From Prostheceraeus crozeri (taxonomy: Eukaryota; Platyhelminthes; Polycladida; Euryleptidae): a stretch of DNA of 64,000 nt. A program made the translations under genes and the position numbers. Numbering within the stretch: the first letter of the stretch is position 1; each line of letters opens with the position of its first letter. The stretch spans positions 124,001-188,000 of the forward strand of contig CAJQUW010006266.1 in the NCBI GenBank assembly GCA_907163375.1. The letters are read 5' to 3'. Positions 19,984 through 31,800 of the stretch are shown here, piece after piece. The notes under the pieces were generated by a model. It saw only the letters and a list, made by a program, of their open reading frames with translations. It searched no databases and was not told the origin of the DNA.

Positions 19984-20440
19984 GTGCTGCAGGACGCCCG
20001 CCGTGAGGTTCCACAAACTTTCTCCGCTTTAACCACACGTGGTACCCCCTTGAAGTTGAAAGGCAAGACTTACCCAGCTTGTGTAAGAAGTTGGATGACC
20101 TACGAGTGTGAAACATGGGCGATGCAGACCAGTCACATGGAAAAGCTTGAGATGACCGACAATGCTATGACAAGAAGAATGTGCGGAGTGACCGAAGGAG
20201 GAGTGAAGACTTTTGAGAGATAAATTTTGCCTCGATCTCGGATCCGCTAGTTCGGTCACGCCGAAAGCCGAAGTGACTCGAGCAGGATCAAAAGGACGTC
20301 TCGAATGGAGGTAGATGGACAGAGATTGATCGGCAGACCCAGAAGACGCGGAGGAGGACATGAAGATCCCGAACCTCAACCAGTCGCTAGCCAATGCTGC
20401 GCAATTTGGGAACAATCGTCAAACTCTGTCGGACGGGCTC
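19984..20440 (+). pseudogene. LINE reverse transcriptase tail
   Basis: The plus frame reads LKLKGKTYPACVRSWMTYEC, ETWAMQ, then KLEMTDNAMTRRMCGV. After a frame change a basic RLIGRPRRRGGG segment follows at about 20310-20360. This matches the LINE thumb pattern (K-G-K-V-Y-x-x-x-V-R-x-x-x-x-Y-G-x-E-x-W, a T-E-x-x-M-x-R-x-M helix, then GRP-x-x-x-W). The usual Y-G-S-E is Y-E-C-E here. The upstream palm is missing and at least one frameshift is present. Confidence 0.68.
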
Positions 20441-20592
20441 AGCGGACGTGAAACGATATCGAAAAAGACAAAACTGAGGTCTTCCAACTTCCAAAATGTT
20501 CCTGTAACACACAGAATGTGGACATGTGCATCACTGGCGATGTCTCTGTCATAGCTCTCTGTCCACTTTCACAACGATTTCAGTAGCTATTA

Positions 20593-21192
20593 GATAGTTC
20601 AGTATTCAGTAGCTACGAAGATAGTTCAGTATTCAGTAGCTACGAAGATAGTTCAGTATTCAGTAGCTACGAAGATAGTTCAGTATTCAGTAGCTACGAA
20701 GATAGTTCAGTATTCAGTAGCTACGAAGATAGTTCAGTATTCAGTAGCTACGAAGATAGTTCAGTATTCAGTAGCTACGAAGATAGTTCAGTATTCAGTA
20801 GCTACGAAGATAGTTCAGTATTCAGTAGCTACGAAGATAGTTCAGTATTCAGTAGCTACGAAGATAGTTCAGTATTCAGTAGCTACGAAGATAGTTCAGT
20901 ATTCAGTAGCTACGAAGATAGTTCAGTATTCAGTAGCTACGAAGATAGTTCAGTATTCAGTAGCTACGAAGATAGTTCAGTATTCAGTAGCTACGAAGAT
21001 AGTTCAGTATTCAGTAGCTACGAAGATAGTTCAGTATTCAGTAGCTACGAAGATAGTTCAGTATTCAGTAGCTACGAAGATAGTTCAGTATTCAGTAGCT
21101 ACGAAGATAGTTCAGTATTCAGTAGCTACGAAGATAGTTCAGTATTCAGTAGCTACGAAGATAGTTCAGTATTCAGTAGCTACGAAGATAGT
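20593..21192. repeat. 27-bp minisatellite, 22 essentially identical copies
   Basis: The unit GATAGTTCAGTATTCAGTAG plus CTACGAA repeats with a fixed 27-bp period from 20593 to 21186, exactly 22 periods, with no variation that I can see. The plus strand has one stop-free frame (DSSVFSSYE per unit), but it has no start codon and is preceded by a stop. Such homogeneity suggests recent expansion or conversion. Confidence 0.96.
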
Positions 21193-21194
21193 AA

Positions 21195-21780
21195 TTCAAA
21201 TTTCACATAGTAATAAGGGATTAATCAAAAGATCAATAACAGCTTCTTGCAATGAAGACATTGAATTTTCGAACGTGTTTTTCGGTGCAATTTCAATGTT
21301 ACATAATTCAAGAATAACATTCTGAATGACAATTAACATCAAACATCTTTCATTGAATTTCCGCAATATCTCAGGAAACTTGAGAGATTGATGATTATGA
21401 GCTTGCTAATTGGATTAATCTTTATGCAGTTCACCTGCTGCGGACTAACCTCGTTAGCTTCATAATTTCCACGTGTAGCGAGCGCTTTCGTGACTATCAT
21501 ACTTCCTCAAATCATCATTTAAATGCCGTGATGAATACCTCCTCACGTGTTGGTTAGTCCCCACGTGAACGGTGCAACGATCAAAATTTTCTGAGGGAAT
21601 CAATTCATGAATTGAAGACTTACGTCTTATTGTTCATTCACTGCGCATATTTAAACTTCTCAATTTATTGCAAGCTTCTAAAGATGTTTACAAACTCTAA
21701 TGACCGACATTAATCATGCATTATAGATAATTTTTCTTAAGCAAGCCTTATCGATTAGTGTCTGCGCACTAATGAACAGA
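21195..21780. other. Stretch with no recognised gene
   Basis: No supported feature. Confidence 0.5.
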
Positions 21781-21798
21781 GTTGACTGTAAAGTAATT

Positions 21799-22037
21799 GA
21801 GTTGATGCTTAAAAACAGCTTTCGTCTCTCCTTGAAATTTATTGACCAGATTAAAATAATTAATTAAAAGTTATGTACAACCCCTAAGCGTTTCGAGCGT
21901 TCGCTCTTCCTCAGGGGGTAATTCGCTAAAACCAACTTAATTAATTATTTTAATCTGGTCAATAAATTTCAAGGAGAGACGAAAGCTGTTTTTAAGCATC
22001 AACTCAAGTATGAAGAACCTCCTGTTGGCGACCATCC
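21799..22037 (-). mobile_element. Short Penelope-like foldback with 16-bp target duplication
   Basis: Perfect 16-bp direct repeats TGACTGTAAAGTAATT flank it (21783-21798 and 22038-22053). The body has two inverted arms of about 60 bp (21804-21865 and 21938-22000), a middle with a hammerhead-like motif, and a one-sided tail with CCTCCTGTTGGCGACCATCC. That tail resembles the tail of the 5816-6427 element. No protein is left. Plan, tail and long duplication all fit a minimal Penelope-like insertion. Confidence 0.7.
21880..21920 (-). ncRNA. Hammerhead-like motif in the foldback loop
   Basis: On the minus strand: stem I ACCCC/GGGGU, core CUGAGGA (position 7, the only variable core base, is G), one extra A, stem II GAGCG/CGCUC with a two-base loop, GAAA, and a UUA triplet before the 3' half of stem I. 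Stem III is reduced to little more than one pair. Confidence 0.55.
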
Positions 22038-22054
22038 TGACTGTAAAGTAATTA

Positions 22055-23445
22055 CAATTACAAATGCGACACAAGTCTGGTAACTGACAAAACGGTCATG
22101 CAAGCAAACACTATCCCAATGGTGAACAATTAATGATAAAACACAATACGAGTTTCCTCTAATTTTCCTGCAATTTCACATCATTCTTGACGCAACTATG
22201 TAATGACAATGGCTGATATGGGTCCGAAAGGATGCCGTCAGAAGTAGAGAATTCGCATGCTGAATATATGCGTTGTGTAGGCTTCAGAGTTGAAACAGGT
22301 TCGTAATTTTCGAACCAGCGATATGTCAGATGAACCGGGCCCGCTTCATATTCCCTGTTGAACATCAGTAATTTGCAACCATGAAACAACCCTTGCCGGA
22401 GACCTGAGAAGGGCTGTTGGTAGTGAGATGAAGACAGAGTATTTCTCGGTACAAGTGCCTGCCCACACCCGTACCCGGATGTACCCGTAAAGAGCAGAAA
22501 ACTATGTCAGCACTGTCCAAGCCTTCAGATACGGAAAGTCCGGATTTTAGTGTATTTCATTTGCTTGGAGAAATATATCCTCCATGAATACAATAAACAA
22601 ACTTTGTAGATAAACTCGGTCCCGCCTAGTTTGATATCAAAATCGTCTTTATATCATAATCCACTGTGTAACCATAAAATTCACTTTTACTAATTTACAA
22701 GTATTAAATATCATGATCGCTAATTGTCATGAATTTTGGAAGGGAAGAGAATTCAACTGAGTCGTCGTCTTTAAGAGGCGAAATTAATCCGGTGATCAAT
22801 GGGAGCTAACTATCGCATCAGTGCAAAAGTAACGTCAGACAATGCTGATAACATTGAATTGGAGCTATTTTTATTGAATCAATGGGAGTGAAGTTGTGTA
22901 CATCTTATTTTAAATTGCGTGGTCTTATTGTCAGAATCCTACTTTAGTATTTAAGAAATTTGTATTTATTTGCACACCAAATAATTGCCTTTATTAAACT
23001 CATGCGAGCATCGTGGTTAGTTGTCTTCATAAGCATTATTGACATTAACTTAAGTGATTCTGTGTATCATGACATGCTCGGTTGATATCATGACCGCTTA
23101 TCATCACGTATTTCTGAATTCTCACTAAGTTGATATAAAACGGGTTCCATTGTCACTGATGCTTCAAAATTCAAATTTAACAGAAAACTATTGTTACTTA
23201 ACTCTGTAGACACTGAGAATTTATCACAGAAAATAGCCGAGTTTCCACAGATGACATTCATAAGTGATGTAAGAGTATATTTGAGCCTGTCGATGAATAT
23301 TCCATGAAATATCAGCAGCTGAAATATGTACGCAGTAAATAAATGAACCTTCTTTATACTCGGAAGCACATTAGGCAAGGAGCCTTTCTTTTATGTGACC
23401 GAGTTGTTATTTATTCCACTCTCATTCTTTTTTAAAAGCCTACGG
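22055..23445. other. Stretch with only a SINE-tail scrap
   Basis: At about 22478-22545 a piece with ATGTCAGCACTGTCCAAGCC matches the 3' end of the common SINE. The rest, including the minus frames at 22159-22389 and 23088-23378, shows no recognisable domain. Confidence 0.45.
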
Positions 23446-23449
23446 TTTG

Positions 23450-23524
23450 ACCCGACCTAGGTTTGAACCAAGGTCTCCCGGACGCAGAGCGAACACTCTA
23501 CCACAAGGCCACAGCACCGGTCAC
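23450..23524 (-). mobile_element. tRNA-like SINE head, second family
   Basis: On the minus strand: GTGGCCTTGTGGTAGAGTGT (A-box-like), TCCGGGAGACC and the B-box GGTTCAAACC. A related piece lies at 63883-63945. The A-box resembles that of the hammerhead-bearing element at 9.4-9.8 kb, but no hammerhead follows here. Confidence 0.6.
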
Positions 23525-23649
23525 AGTTCTCAGCTAGAGTTCATCAGGAGTAACTTTGAAGCATTATGCTCTCTGTGTGCGTGTGTGTTATAAAACCGCT
23601 TTCACGTCGATGTGAAAATTGGCTGTGCTCACATTTACTTTATATTCTG

Positions 23650-24519
23650 CAGTGCGCGACAGCAAGTTGGAAACTTGGCATAAATCTACGGACACGTACA
23701 TTTTTCAACACCTTCTAAATTTTTTTTCTATTAGGAGATATCGACAAATTTATAATCATCTGAAAGAGAATTTTCGGATCTATCATTTGAATGTTGTTGA
23801 ATTAATTGTATTTGAAATTGGTGGTTCCTAGAGGCCCATAAACCCGAAAGGCCCAAATTTTCTTTGACTTGTTTTGACAAGCGCATAAATCAATTTGAAA
23901 CATTCTCCTTGTGATATTCAAAACCGTCACAAAATAGGCTTTCAGAAAATATATAGTTTGAAAGTGTTTTGTCGAAGTTTATAGGCAATATTTTGAAAGT
24001 AGTATAGATAGATAATGTGGCGATTTTTTCATTTTCAGAATGTGTTGCGATAATAACAGAAATAACGCTGTTAACTAACTGGTGACATTTATTTACCTCA
24101 AAACTAGTGTTTTCTGCTTTTGTTGGGTAAATTTAAGGCCTTTCGAAGAAATATTCTGAAAATGAAAAAATCGCCATATTATCTACCTATACTACTTTCA
24201 AAATATTGCCTATAAACTTCGAGAAAACACTGTCAAACTATATATTTTCTGAAAGCCTATTTTTTGACGGTCTTGAATATCACAAGTAGAATGTTTCAAA
24301 TTGATTTATGCGCTTGTCAAAACAAGTCAAAGAAAATTTGGGGCTTTCGGGTTTATGGGCCTCTAGGAACCACCAATTTCAAATACAACAACATTCAAAT
24401 GATAGATCCGAAAATTCTCAGATGATTAGAAATTTGTCGATATTTCCTAATAGTAAACAATTTTTAGGTGTTGGAAAATTTATATTTATGCTAAGTTTCC
24501 AACTTGCTGTCGCGCACTG
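23650..24519. repeat. 870-bp palindromic foldback element
   Basis: The left arm (23650-24041) and right arm (24153-24519) are long inverted copies, mostly identical with scattered substitutions and small indels, around a unique centre of about 110 bp. The ends are CAGTGCGCGACAGCAAGTTG and its complement. No open frame of note and no clear target duplication were found. The CAGTG end is hAT-like, but this is not enough to classify it. Confidence 0.9.
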
Positions 24520-24524
24520 TAGGT

Positions 24525-24980
24525 GAGATAGAAATGATGCAAGAATATCATGTAACGAAATCAAACAAACTCATGCGCACGAACGGCTAACGAAAATCAA
24601 CGATAAAAAGGAGACTAACAATTCTCAATATCTAAGCGACCTCATAAGTTGATTAGTTTTGTTTCATCTGGGTGATATTGACACCATTGATCTCCGCAAT
24701 AACCTTTGGATAAATGTTGTAACACACTTGAAGCTGCTTGTGAATGAAATAATCTCTTGTCACTCAGAAAATCATTTGAAACACATGGAAGATTGCGACA
24801 TGATTGCATGGCATGACATTTCGAATACAAACAAGGAATGAGTTACCCGACCCCATCCCGCGGATAGGGGCGTGACCGGACGCCACGGAGGCCGAGAAGG
24901 CGTGCAACCCCCTTGGGCGTAGCCAATGATCAAAAGCAGAGGATCCGAAAATAGCCGCTCGAGTAAAACAAAGGGAGGGG
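24525..24980. other. Stretch with a GC-rich patch
   Basis: A GC-rich segment at about 24845-24925 (CCCATCCCGCGGATAGGGGC and following) stands out from the AT-rich background. I could not assign it. It may be the left tip of the foldback element whose arm begins at 24984. Confidence 0.4.
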
Positions 24981-24983
24981 CAA

Positions 24984-25085
24984 CATTTGTGCTGCTTATG
25001 ACATAAATATGGACACTGAAGTTGACGATTTTCTTTCCAAACATCTCAAACTTCGAAGCTGAATGCCCAGAAAGGTCCACCTCAC
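24984..25085. repeat. Left arm of an interrupted foldback element
   Basis: About 100 bp, with CTTCGAAGCTGAATGCCCAG, is an inverted copy (about 80%) of 28763-28873. The hAT element at 25372-28447 lies between the arms; without it the two arms would be about 0.8 kb apart end to end. Confidence 0.75.
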
Positions 25086-25836
25086 ATTTTCTGAACTCTG
25101 AGAACCATCGCTAAATCATGTGAAGGTCATCAGAAAGCTGTCACCCAATCTCAATCAGTCACTGACATGATTCAGTTGCAGAAAGTCTGGAGCGAAAAAT
25201 AGCATATTACGTCACAATGAGAATTGAGGTCTTGAGAGCTGTGGGATTCCCAAGGAATTACCTCTGATCTTATAAACTATTCATTAAGAAGGTCGTCGTA
25301 GTTCTTTGAGAGAAAAAGGCATTCAAAAGGAAGAACGTAGCCCGCAAAACGGAGTTGCTGTTGGTCATGTACAGAGTTGGAAAAGTCGGAATTGGAATTG
25401 GAATTGACGATATTCAAATCTACTGGAATTGGAATTGGAATTGACCATGATAGACCTCAATTCCACTTTTTCGATAGACCTGTGATAAATCTATTTGTAC
25501 AAAAATTGAAATCGCAAAGTCCAATCACAACAATTAACAATATTAATTTTTAAGACTATAGATACGATACGCAACGATAAAGGAAAGACTTTAAACTTAC
25601 AGTTCACTTCTTAATGTTGAATTCACTTCAATTCGATCGGACTCATTTATACCAAAATAATATCATAAATATTAGTGTCACTTATACCGTCAATCTTAAA
25701 TTGCGCTCGCTGATGTGTTGCCGTATACACTGCTGTGTTGTTGTTCGCTGGCGGGCAGTTGTTGTTGATATTTCTGTAGTTAAGTTACACCGCGAGAGCC
25801 CGGAGTTCTTTTAACATCTGCTGAAGATGTCGTATT

Positions 25837-26993
25837 TAGGGTTTACAATCCCGGGATCTCGGATCCCGGGATCTCGACCCTATTTCCGAGATTAAAAATC
25901 CCGGGATTACGTCTTCGAGATCTCGAGGTATTTCGAGATATTTGAAAGATTGGCCCTGAGTTCCTTCTAAGTGACATAGTTAAGAGAGTCAATGGCTTTT
26001 TTGAAAATGCATCTAAATTTTTTATGTTCCAAGTTTGATAAATTGCTAATGTGCTGTATTTGCGAGCTAGCTGGTTAAGCCTCGTTCACACGATGACATT
26101 AGTGCCGAGGAGCAGCGCGAAATCTGGGCTAAATCAATGCCGTGACACAAACCGTTCAGACGCTTAATAAACAGTGTTGTGACACTGCTACTAGTATTGC
26201 TTCTGTAAACTGAAAATACTTCGTAAATTGATAGCTGAAAGACAAATCACAACGATTTAAAATAACGACTAAAGGCCCGTTCAAGGCTCGTTCAGACAGA
26301 GCTAGGTTTGCGGTTTGCGGTCTTTGAGGGAAAAACCGTCGAAGAAACCGTCATTCAACCCAGTGAGTCTCCCGAATTCGCTCTATTGACAGGTCACCGG
26401 ACTGCTACTGCAGCTGCGCTGTGTTGGTTTTCACACATCGACAACGAATTGTGTCTCGGTGATTAATTGACGGTGAAAGACAATTTGAAAAAAATCATCA
26501 GTTATCGACAAAATGACATTGCAGTTGTATTCATCTTGTTGTTGCGACGAAGACAACGTTTCGTTCATCAAAATCGACCCAGTGGTTCAGAAGTTATGTC
26601 AAAAAATGCATTTGCTCTCTAAGTGAATGTAGGCCAATGCTCAACTGATAAGTGAGTACCGTTGACAGAAAGTCTTCGAAACACAAAATTGGCGATAGCT
26701 CAGCTAATATTACATCAAATTTAACAAAATAGACTTCATTTTACTTGTCATTTCATGATTGTGAAGATGGTGCAGACAGTTGCTTACACAGATATAGAAA
26801 ATCTTTTGCCAATACTCATTATCACATCAGTTGACAAGCACGTATCGTCTTTTGAAATATTTCTTGAAACATAATGATTAAAAACATATACAGTATATAT
26901 AAATCTCGATCGAGATCCCGGGATCCCGGGATTGCGATTAGCCAGTCTCGAAAATCCCGGGATTGAGAAAACGGCTCGAGATTGTAAACCTTA
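25837..26993. mobile_element. Nested hAT-like element with CCCGGGAT-rich ends
   Basis: It begins TAGGGTTTACAATC and ends GATTGTAAACCTTA, inverted with one or two changes. Flanks GTCGTATT (25829-25836) and GTCGTATG (26994-27001) match at seven of eight. Both ends are filled with ATCCCGGGAT and CTCGAG palindromes. The 1157-bp body has no supported coding region. Confidence 0.8.
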
Positions 26994-27048
26994 GTCGTAT
27001 GTGATGCTGTTGGTAGTTGTTGTTCTGTCAATTTCTCATCGTTTCTAA

Positions 27049-27789
27049 CAGGGATGCGGAGTTTCAGTGAGAGTCGGAGTCGGAGTTCCGGAGTCCTATC
27101 ATTTTTGCTGGAGTCGGAGTAAAAGTAGGACTATGATGCTTGTATCTAGACCCCAAATATAATACAAACAAATTATTTATCCTCGTGCATAGCTGTCACT
27201 GTCTTGATGTCAACTTTCTCCGTCAAATAAAAGCACAGAGACACTGCTGCATGCAAAGCTTGTAATAGTTGAGGGAATGAACCGTGATAGTGAAAAAGGA
27301 TTGTCTTTTCACTCGGTGATTTAGTAGAGAAGACAAGCCTTCCTAGCCTCGATCACACCTGCGCGCCAAAGGTCACATCAGAGACAAAAATGAAATACTA
27401 GTTTGTTTGAGAACATTGCCTCTTGCCCTCACGTCAATCGTGTACTATGTCTCCTCCAAAGCGCATATTAAAATCGAAAGTGTACTCATATTTTTTGGAG
27501 AAGGATGGGGGATTTTCCTGCCTGGTAGAGACTGGAGAAAAACCATGTGAAGCACACATCAACAAGATGGGAGGAGCCGAGTCGCATGCATCCAACTTAA
27601 AGCGACATTTGATATACTTTCATCGAAAATGACTGATAATTGATACAGCGATGATCACTAAAGATAGGTTCAGCTAAGCCTATATTGATCTATTATGTAA
27701 GTTAACATTTTTTTTTAAAAAAACTAGGCTATGTATACTTGCCACCCGGAGTCGGAGTCCTATCAAAATGATAGGACTCCGCATACCTG
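27049..27789 (+). mobile_element. Nested hAT element with BED-type finger
   Basis: The ends CAGGGATGCGGAGT and ACTCCGCATACCTG are inverted with one mismatch. The direct repeat GTTTCTAA abuts both ends (27041-27048 and 27790-27797), exact over 8 bp. The plus strand encodes a BED-finger-like peptide (27447-27632). A second, longer copy lies at 33751-35190. Confidence 0.88.
27447..27632 (+). CDS. BED-type zinc finger peptide of a hAT element
   Basis: This 61-codon frame starts MSPPKRILKSKVYSYFLEKD, continues FSCLVETGEKPCEAHI and ends SNLKRHLIYFHRK with TGA. The aromatic W/Y-x-YF start, paired cysteines, and S-N-L-x-x-HL-x-x-x-H end are the pattern of the BED finger that hAT transposases use to bind their own ends. 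The cysteine spacing is wider than usual. The catalytic core is absent from the 741-bp element, so this is a finger-only relic. An alternative upstream start would add eight residues. The copy at 34.0-34.2 kb encodes the same peptide with changes. Confidence 0.65.
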   Translation: MSPPKRILKSKVYSYFLEKDGGFSCLVETGEKPCEAHINKMGGAESHASNLKRHLIYFHRK

Positions 27790-28762
27790 GTTTCTAATTT
27801 ATACCAATTTTTCAGACTTGACGATAAATCCTCTTTCTTTTGAAAATTGAAGGAGTTTCCTTTAATCTCTGCCCGCTAGCTTTCGACCCGACTTCATTTC
27901 GTTCTTATCACGGAATTTTTAATCTCCTTTTTTAACATGGACCATTAATCAGTTTTCATGATATCATTTTTATCGTCGTTTTTTCATTCACCAACAATCA
28001 CGTTATTCGCACACTGAATTTTTTCTTCTATCAGTTTATTAATCGATTTATTCGCATCTCATCTCTCTCTCTCTCTCTCTCAAATGTTTGATTCTTTGCT
28101 GACCGTTAATTTTCTTTCTTTTTTTCACGAGATATTGAATATCTCGTTTACGAAACGAAAATGGTGTAGGCAGACCGGTTACACATACGCATGTACACAA
28201 GAAATATGAACTATGAACATGAGAACGCACGTAGGAAAGACGCAGGGAACGGCACACAGGAACAACGAGGATAGGATAAGGGCACATGGGTTCGATTGAA
28301 GCGAACAAACGTTAGATACATTAGCATAATACACTATATGCGACATGAAATTATCGGAATTCAATCTTATAATGGAATTGGAATTGAATTGAAATTTCTG
28401 CTCTGGAATTGGAATTAAAAAATTTCAGTGGAATTTTTCCAGCTCTGGTCATGTAGCCCTACAACTAGAGGAAAATGAACAATTATGTTTTGCGATTCTT
28501 TGACACCTTGCAATCGAAGAGAAAGAATTATGAAGAAGCCAATTGGTGTGAAATGATGTATTTTTATCCTATATAGCAGAGCAGGTATGGAAAAGGCGGT
28601 CAGAATGACCATTCATGTATTTACAAGTAGTATGAAAAAGGCAAAATTTTGAAAAATGTCGCTTTTTGTCTCTATCACCAAAAGGAAGCCAAAACACGTC
28701 AATCTTTTGACATTAATTTAGCTTACATGCACTAATGATGCTATAAAAATCTCATTGAAGTT

Positions 28763-28873
28763 TGAGGTGGGCCTTTTTGGGCATTCAGCTTCAAAGTTTG
28801 AGATTTTCGCAATTCTTGGAAAGAAAATCACTAACTTTGAGCTTCGATATCTATCTCATAAACAGCACAAATA
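28763..28873. repeat. Right arm of the interrupted foldback element
   Basis: Inverted partner of 24984-25085, with GGGCATTCAGCTTCAAAGTT. See the left arm. Confidence 0.75.
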
Positions 28874-28879
28874 TTAGAT

Positions 28880-31800
28880 TGATTGAGTGGGAGTACTGTG
28901 ACACATCATCAACAATGTGTGTACAATGTTTGGCGAGGCTAGCTTCATAAGAGACAAATGTAGACGGATTTTAGTCGTTGCTAAGGACCGTTGCTAGGGA
29001 AAATCTGCCGTCCAATACAATGCGACGCAGGCAACTTTGAGGCCTTGTAACTCAGGAACTGCGACGAATCGGAACAAACAAATCTGGATTTCTTCTAAGG
29101 AGACCAAGTCCTACCTATAAACCAAATATGAGCAAAATCTGAGATGGTGGGTTCACCGGCCTTGACCATTTGACATGGAATGACAACTGCACTGAATGGG
29201 GAAAATGCAGAATGCAACAACAACATCAAAAATCTCGTCTAAATTAAACACTTCAAGATTCTTTCACCAGCCTCTGTGTAGCAGCTACTGAAACTTTTCT
29301 CTGGTCGCATAGCTCGCCGATTGTGAACACTACATGTAGTAGGCCTGAATCGTTCTCAGTTATCATCATCGGTTTCACTTCAACAATACCAGCATCCATG
29401 TTGGCAGTTTTTCAGCACAGTAACACAGCAGCAAATTGCAATTCATTGTAGGAGTTCAGAAGCACGTCCGTTTAGAACTTCAAAAATATATTTTATGATT
29501 GCAAAATTTACTACCACATTCAAATTTGATTTCATCTAAATGCTCATTCATGGAAAGCCATAGAAATTAATAATACCATAGAAAGTCCTAGAATGGAAAT
29601 TGCATGAAAATTATGGCACACTTATGGGGAACTTAGTTGGGGCAAAAAGCAAATTTTGCGAGCTGGCTTTCTTGTTCTCGGGTTGGCATTTTTAATTATC
29701 AAGTCGAATTGTGATCTGGATTGTTGCCCCCAGTCCAAAGATCATGTACACAAAAACAATAGTAAATTTACAAAATACTGCAGTGACAGGATGACAAAGA
29801 AAGAAATCCTGTAAAACGTTCTGTACGTTCATCATTTTGAAATATCGCTCCTATAATCAATCAAGAGTATAATCAGACACATATGCAACTTGTAATGTCG
29901 ATTTACAGAACATGCATGACTCCAGCTTGAAATCAGAGGCCAAGAAATCTCAGAGTATTCATTTCCTTAAAAGCGTTTCCCTGTTTAATATATTTGAACA
30001 ATTTCAAAACCTTTGTATGCTTTCGAATATGAGCTTCCAAAATATCATCACACTGTATCACATAAGTCATTTCGTGATTAATTGAAAGGATCCAGCGACA
30101 TTTCATTTATCTGAGAAATGACTGTCGGTAAAGCAGCTTTCAATGTGTTTATTCCAGAAAGCTCTCGGTTTCTTAACCGCTAGAAGGAGAAATTATCCAA
30201 TAATTAGAATTTTTATCTTTGAATTCTTGAGATATTCTTACAACCAGTACAGCGATCACTTTCGCTTATGACTCTGAACCAATTTTTGATTCGCAATCCA
30301 GTATTGAAAAATTGGAAAATGGTTGTCAATGACTGCTACAAATAGACACAGTATATTAATCCATGGAATAGTAGGCTAATAATTCACATGAAACAATGCC
30401 GCCATCTCACTTCAAATTCTCTTCATGAAAATCCTGCAATTTGCTGTCAACAACTTCTACAACCAAATTGGCAAATAGTTTGACTATGATGCAATGTTTT
30501 AGATCTAAGCTGATATACTCGTATGTACAAACCATAGATTTTTCCATGTTCCATCATTGAACATAGGCAAGATATCAAACTTCCATTCTAGTGCACTATT
30601 ATCCATTTCTATGTGGAAAGCTATGAAGTTAATAAGCAATAGAAATCGGTACACTTCCCGCGTAGAAGACTCTGACTTCAACTCTCTCTCTACATCTGCT
30701 GCGTGTTTGCGGGGTAGAATTCCCTGCTATACTAGTTGTTGTTTACCCAATATTTCGGCTGTCACAGCCAGCTTCAGGGGAGCAAAGGCTTACAAAATCT
30801 TAGATCGTATGATTTTCAAAACATTCTAAAAGTCTATGGCAGATTTAGCAATACATGTAAGGATCATAGGACTGTAAAGACGGTTTCAACCGCAACCGTT
30901 AGCTCAATCGCAAGATCAGGTCGGTCAGTCATGTATTCTCCGTCAAACCACTAAGAATACGACCAGTCAAAGATATATCCAGCTTACAAAGCCCCCCCCC
31001 CCCTCCATCTCAATACTCATGCAGGTTGTACACCTTGGCTTCACTGTGAGATTGAGAACGAATTTTGGCCGAAACGTCCGTCAAACTTAATGCAAAATCA
31101 TGTCAGAGGAGATCTTTCCCGTTCTTCTAGTGACATTGAATGTAGTGAAGTTCTATCTGAGGTCGCTCACGATAGACTGAACCGTGAACTATCCATGAAA
31201 GAGGAACATTTGATAGCACATTAAAGAAAATAGCTTAGATACGACAGTATGTCGTTGGAAATGAATGATTATCAAAGACTGCGAACATTTTCGTCTGAGA
31301 ACTCACATTACGGAGACTGTTTGTCACAATGAGAAGCATTTCCACACAATGTACTGTCACTCGAAGCAAGTTTTTCTGTAGCATAACATGAGAACAAGAA
31401 CAGGTTCTATTTGTTTTTCTTTCTGTATTTTTCTCTAATGCAAACAGGATAACTCATTTTCCTTCAGTTCAGAGCTTCGTGGCTTCTGTAAACACAAACA
31501 GCGCTTTATTTTCCATTTAACAACTTCTGTTCATGAAAAATTGACATCGATTTGTTGTACATTAACACACGACTATCTTTCTTTATATTTGCATTAGTCT
31601 TGCTGATAACTGCACCTCTGAAAGACATTGCCAGGACAGCGAAAAATGATGAATTCAGAGATTAGGACACTGCTGTTGAGAATTCAGGTGAAAATCAAAA
31701 CAGGATTTAAAAAATCTGTACAATAAGAATTGTGTGTGTGATTAGAATACAAGTCGAGAAGAATTAACGGTGCACGACCATTTCACCTGCTATTGCCTCA

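Larger units (their letters stand above)
25372..28447. mobile_element. hAT element with perfect 8-bp target duplication, carrying two nested hATs
   Basis: The ends CAGAGTTGGAAAA (left) and TTTTTCCAGCTCTG (right) are inverted. The direct repeat GTCATGTA abuts both (25364-25371 and 28448-28455), exact over 8 bp. Subterminal GGAATT repeats occur at both ends (25392-25440 and 28373-28410). Removing the two inner hATs leaves about 1.16 kb without a transposase frame, so it is a non-autonomous copy. Confidence 0.88.

Noticed and set aside
20593-21192. CRISPR-like appearance of the 27-bp array
   Set aside because: There are no spacers: the unit repeats head to tail without unique sequence between copies, and the DNA is animal-like.
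28058-28080. CT microsatellite (and the GA run at about 9113-9132)
   Set aside because: Ordinary simple repeats with no link to nearby features.
30992-31004. Run of 13 C bases
   Set aside because: A simple homopolymer; likely a site of length error and without further structure.
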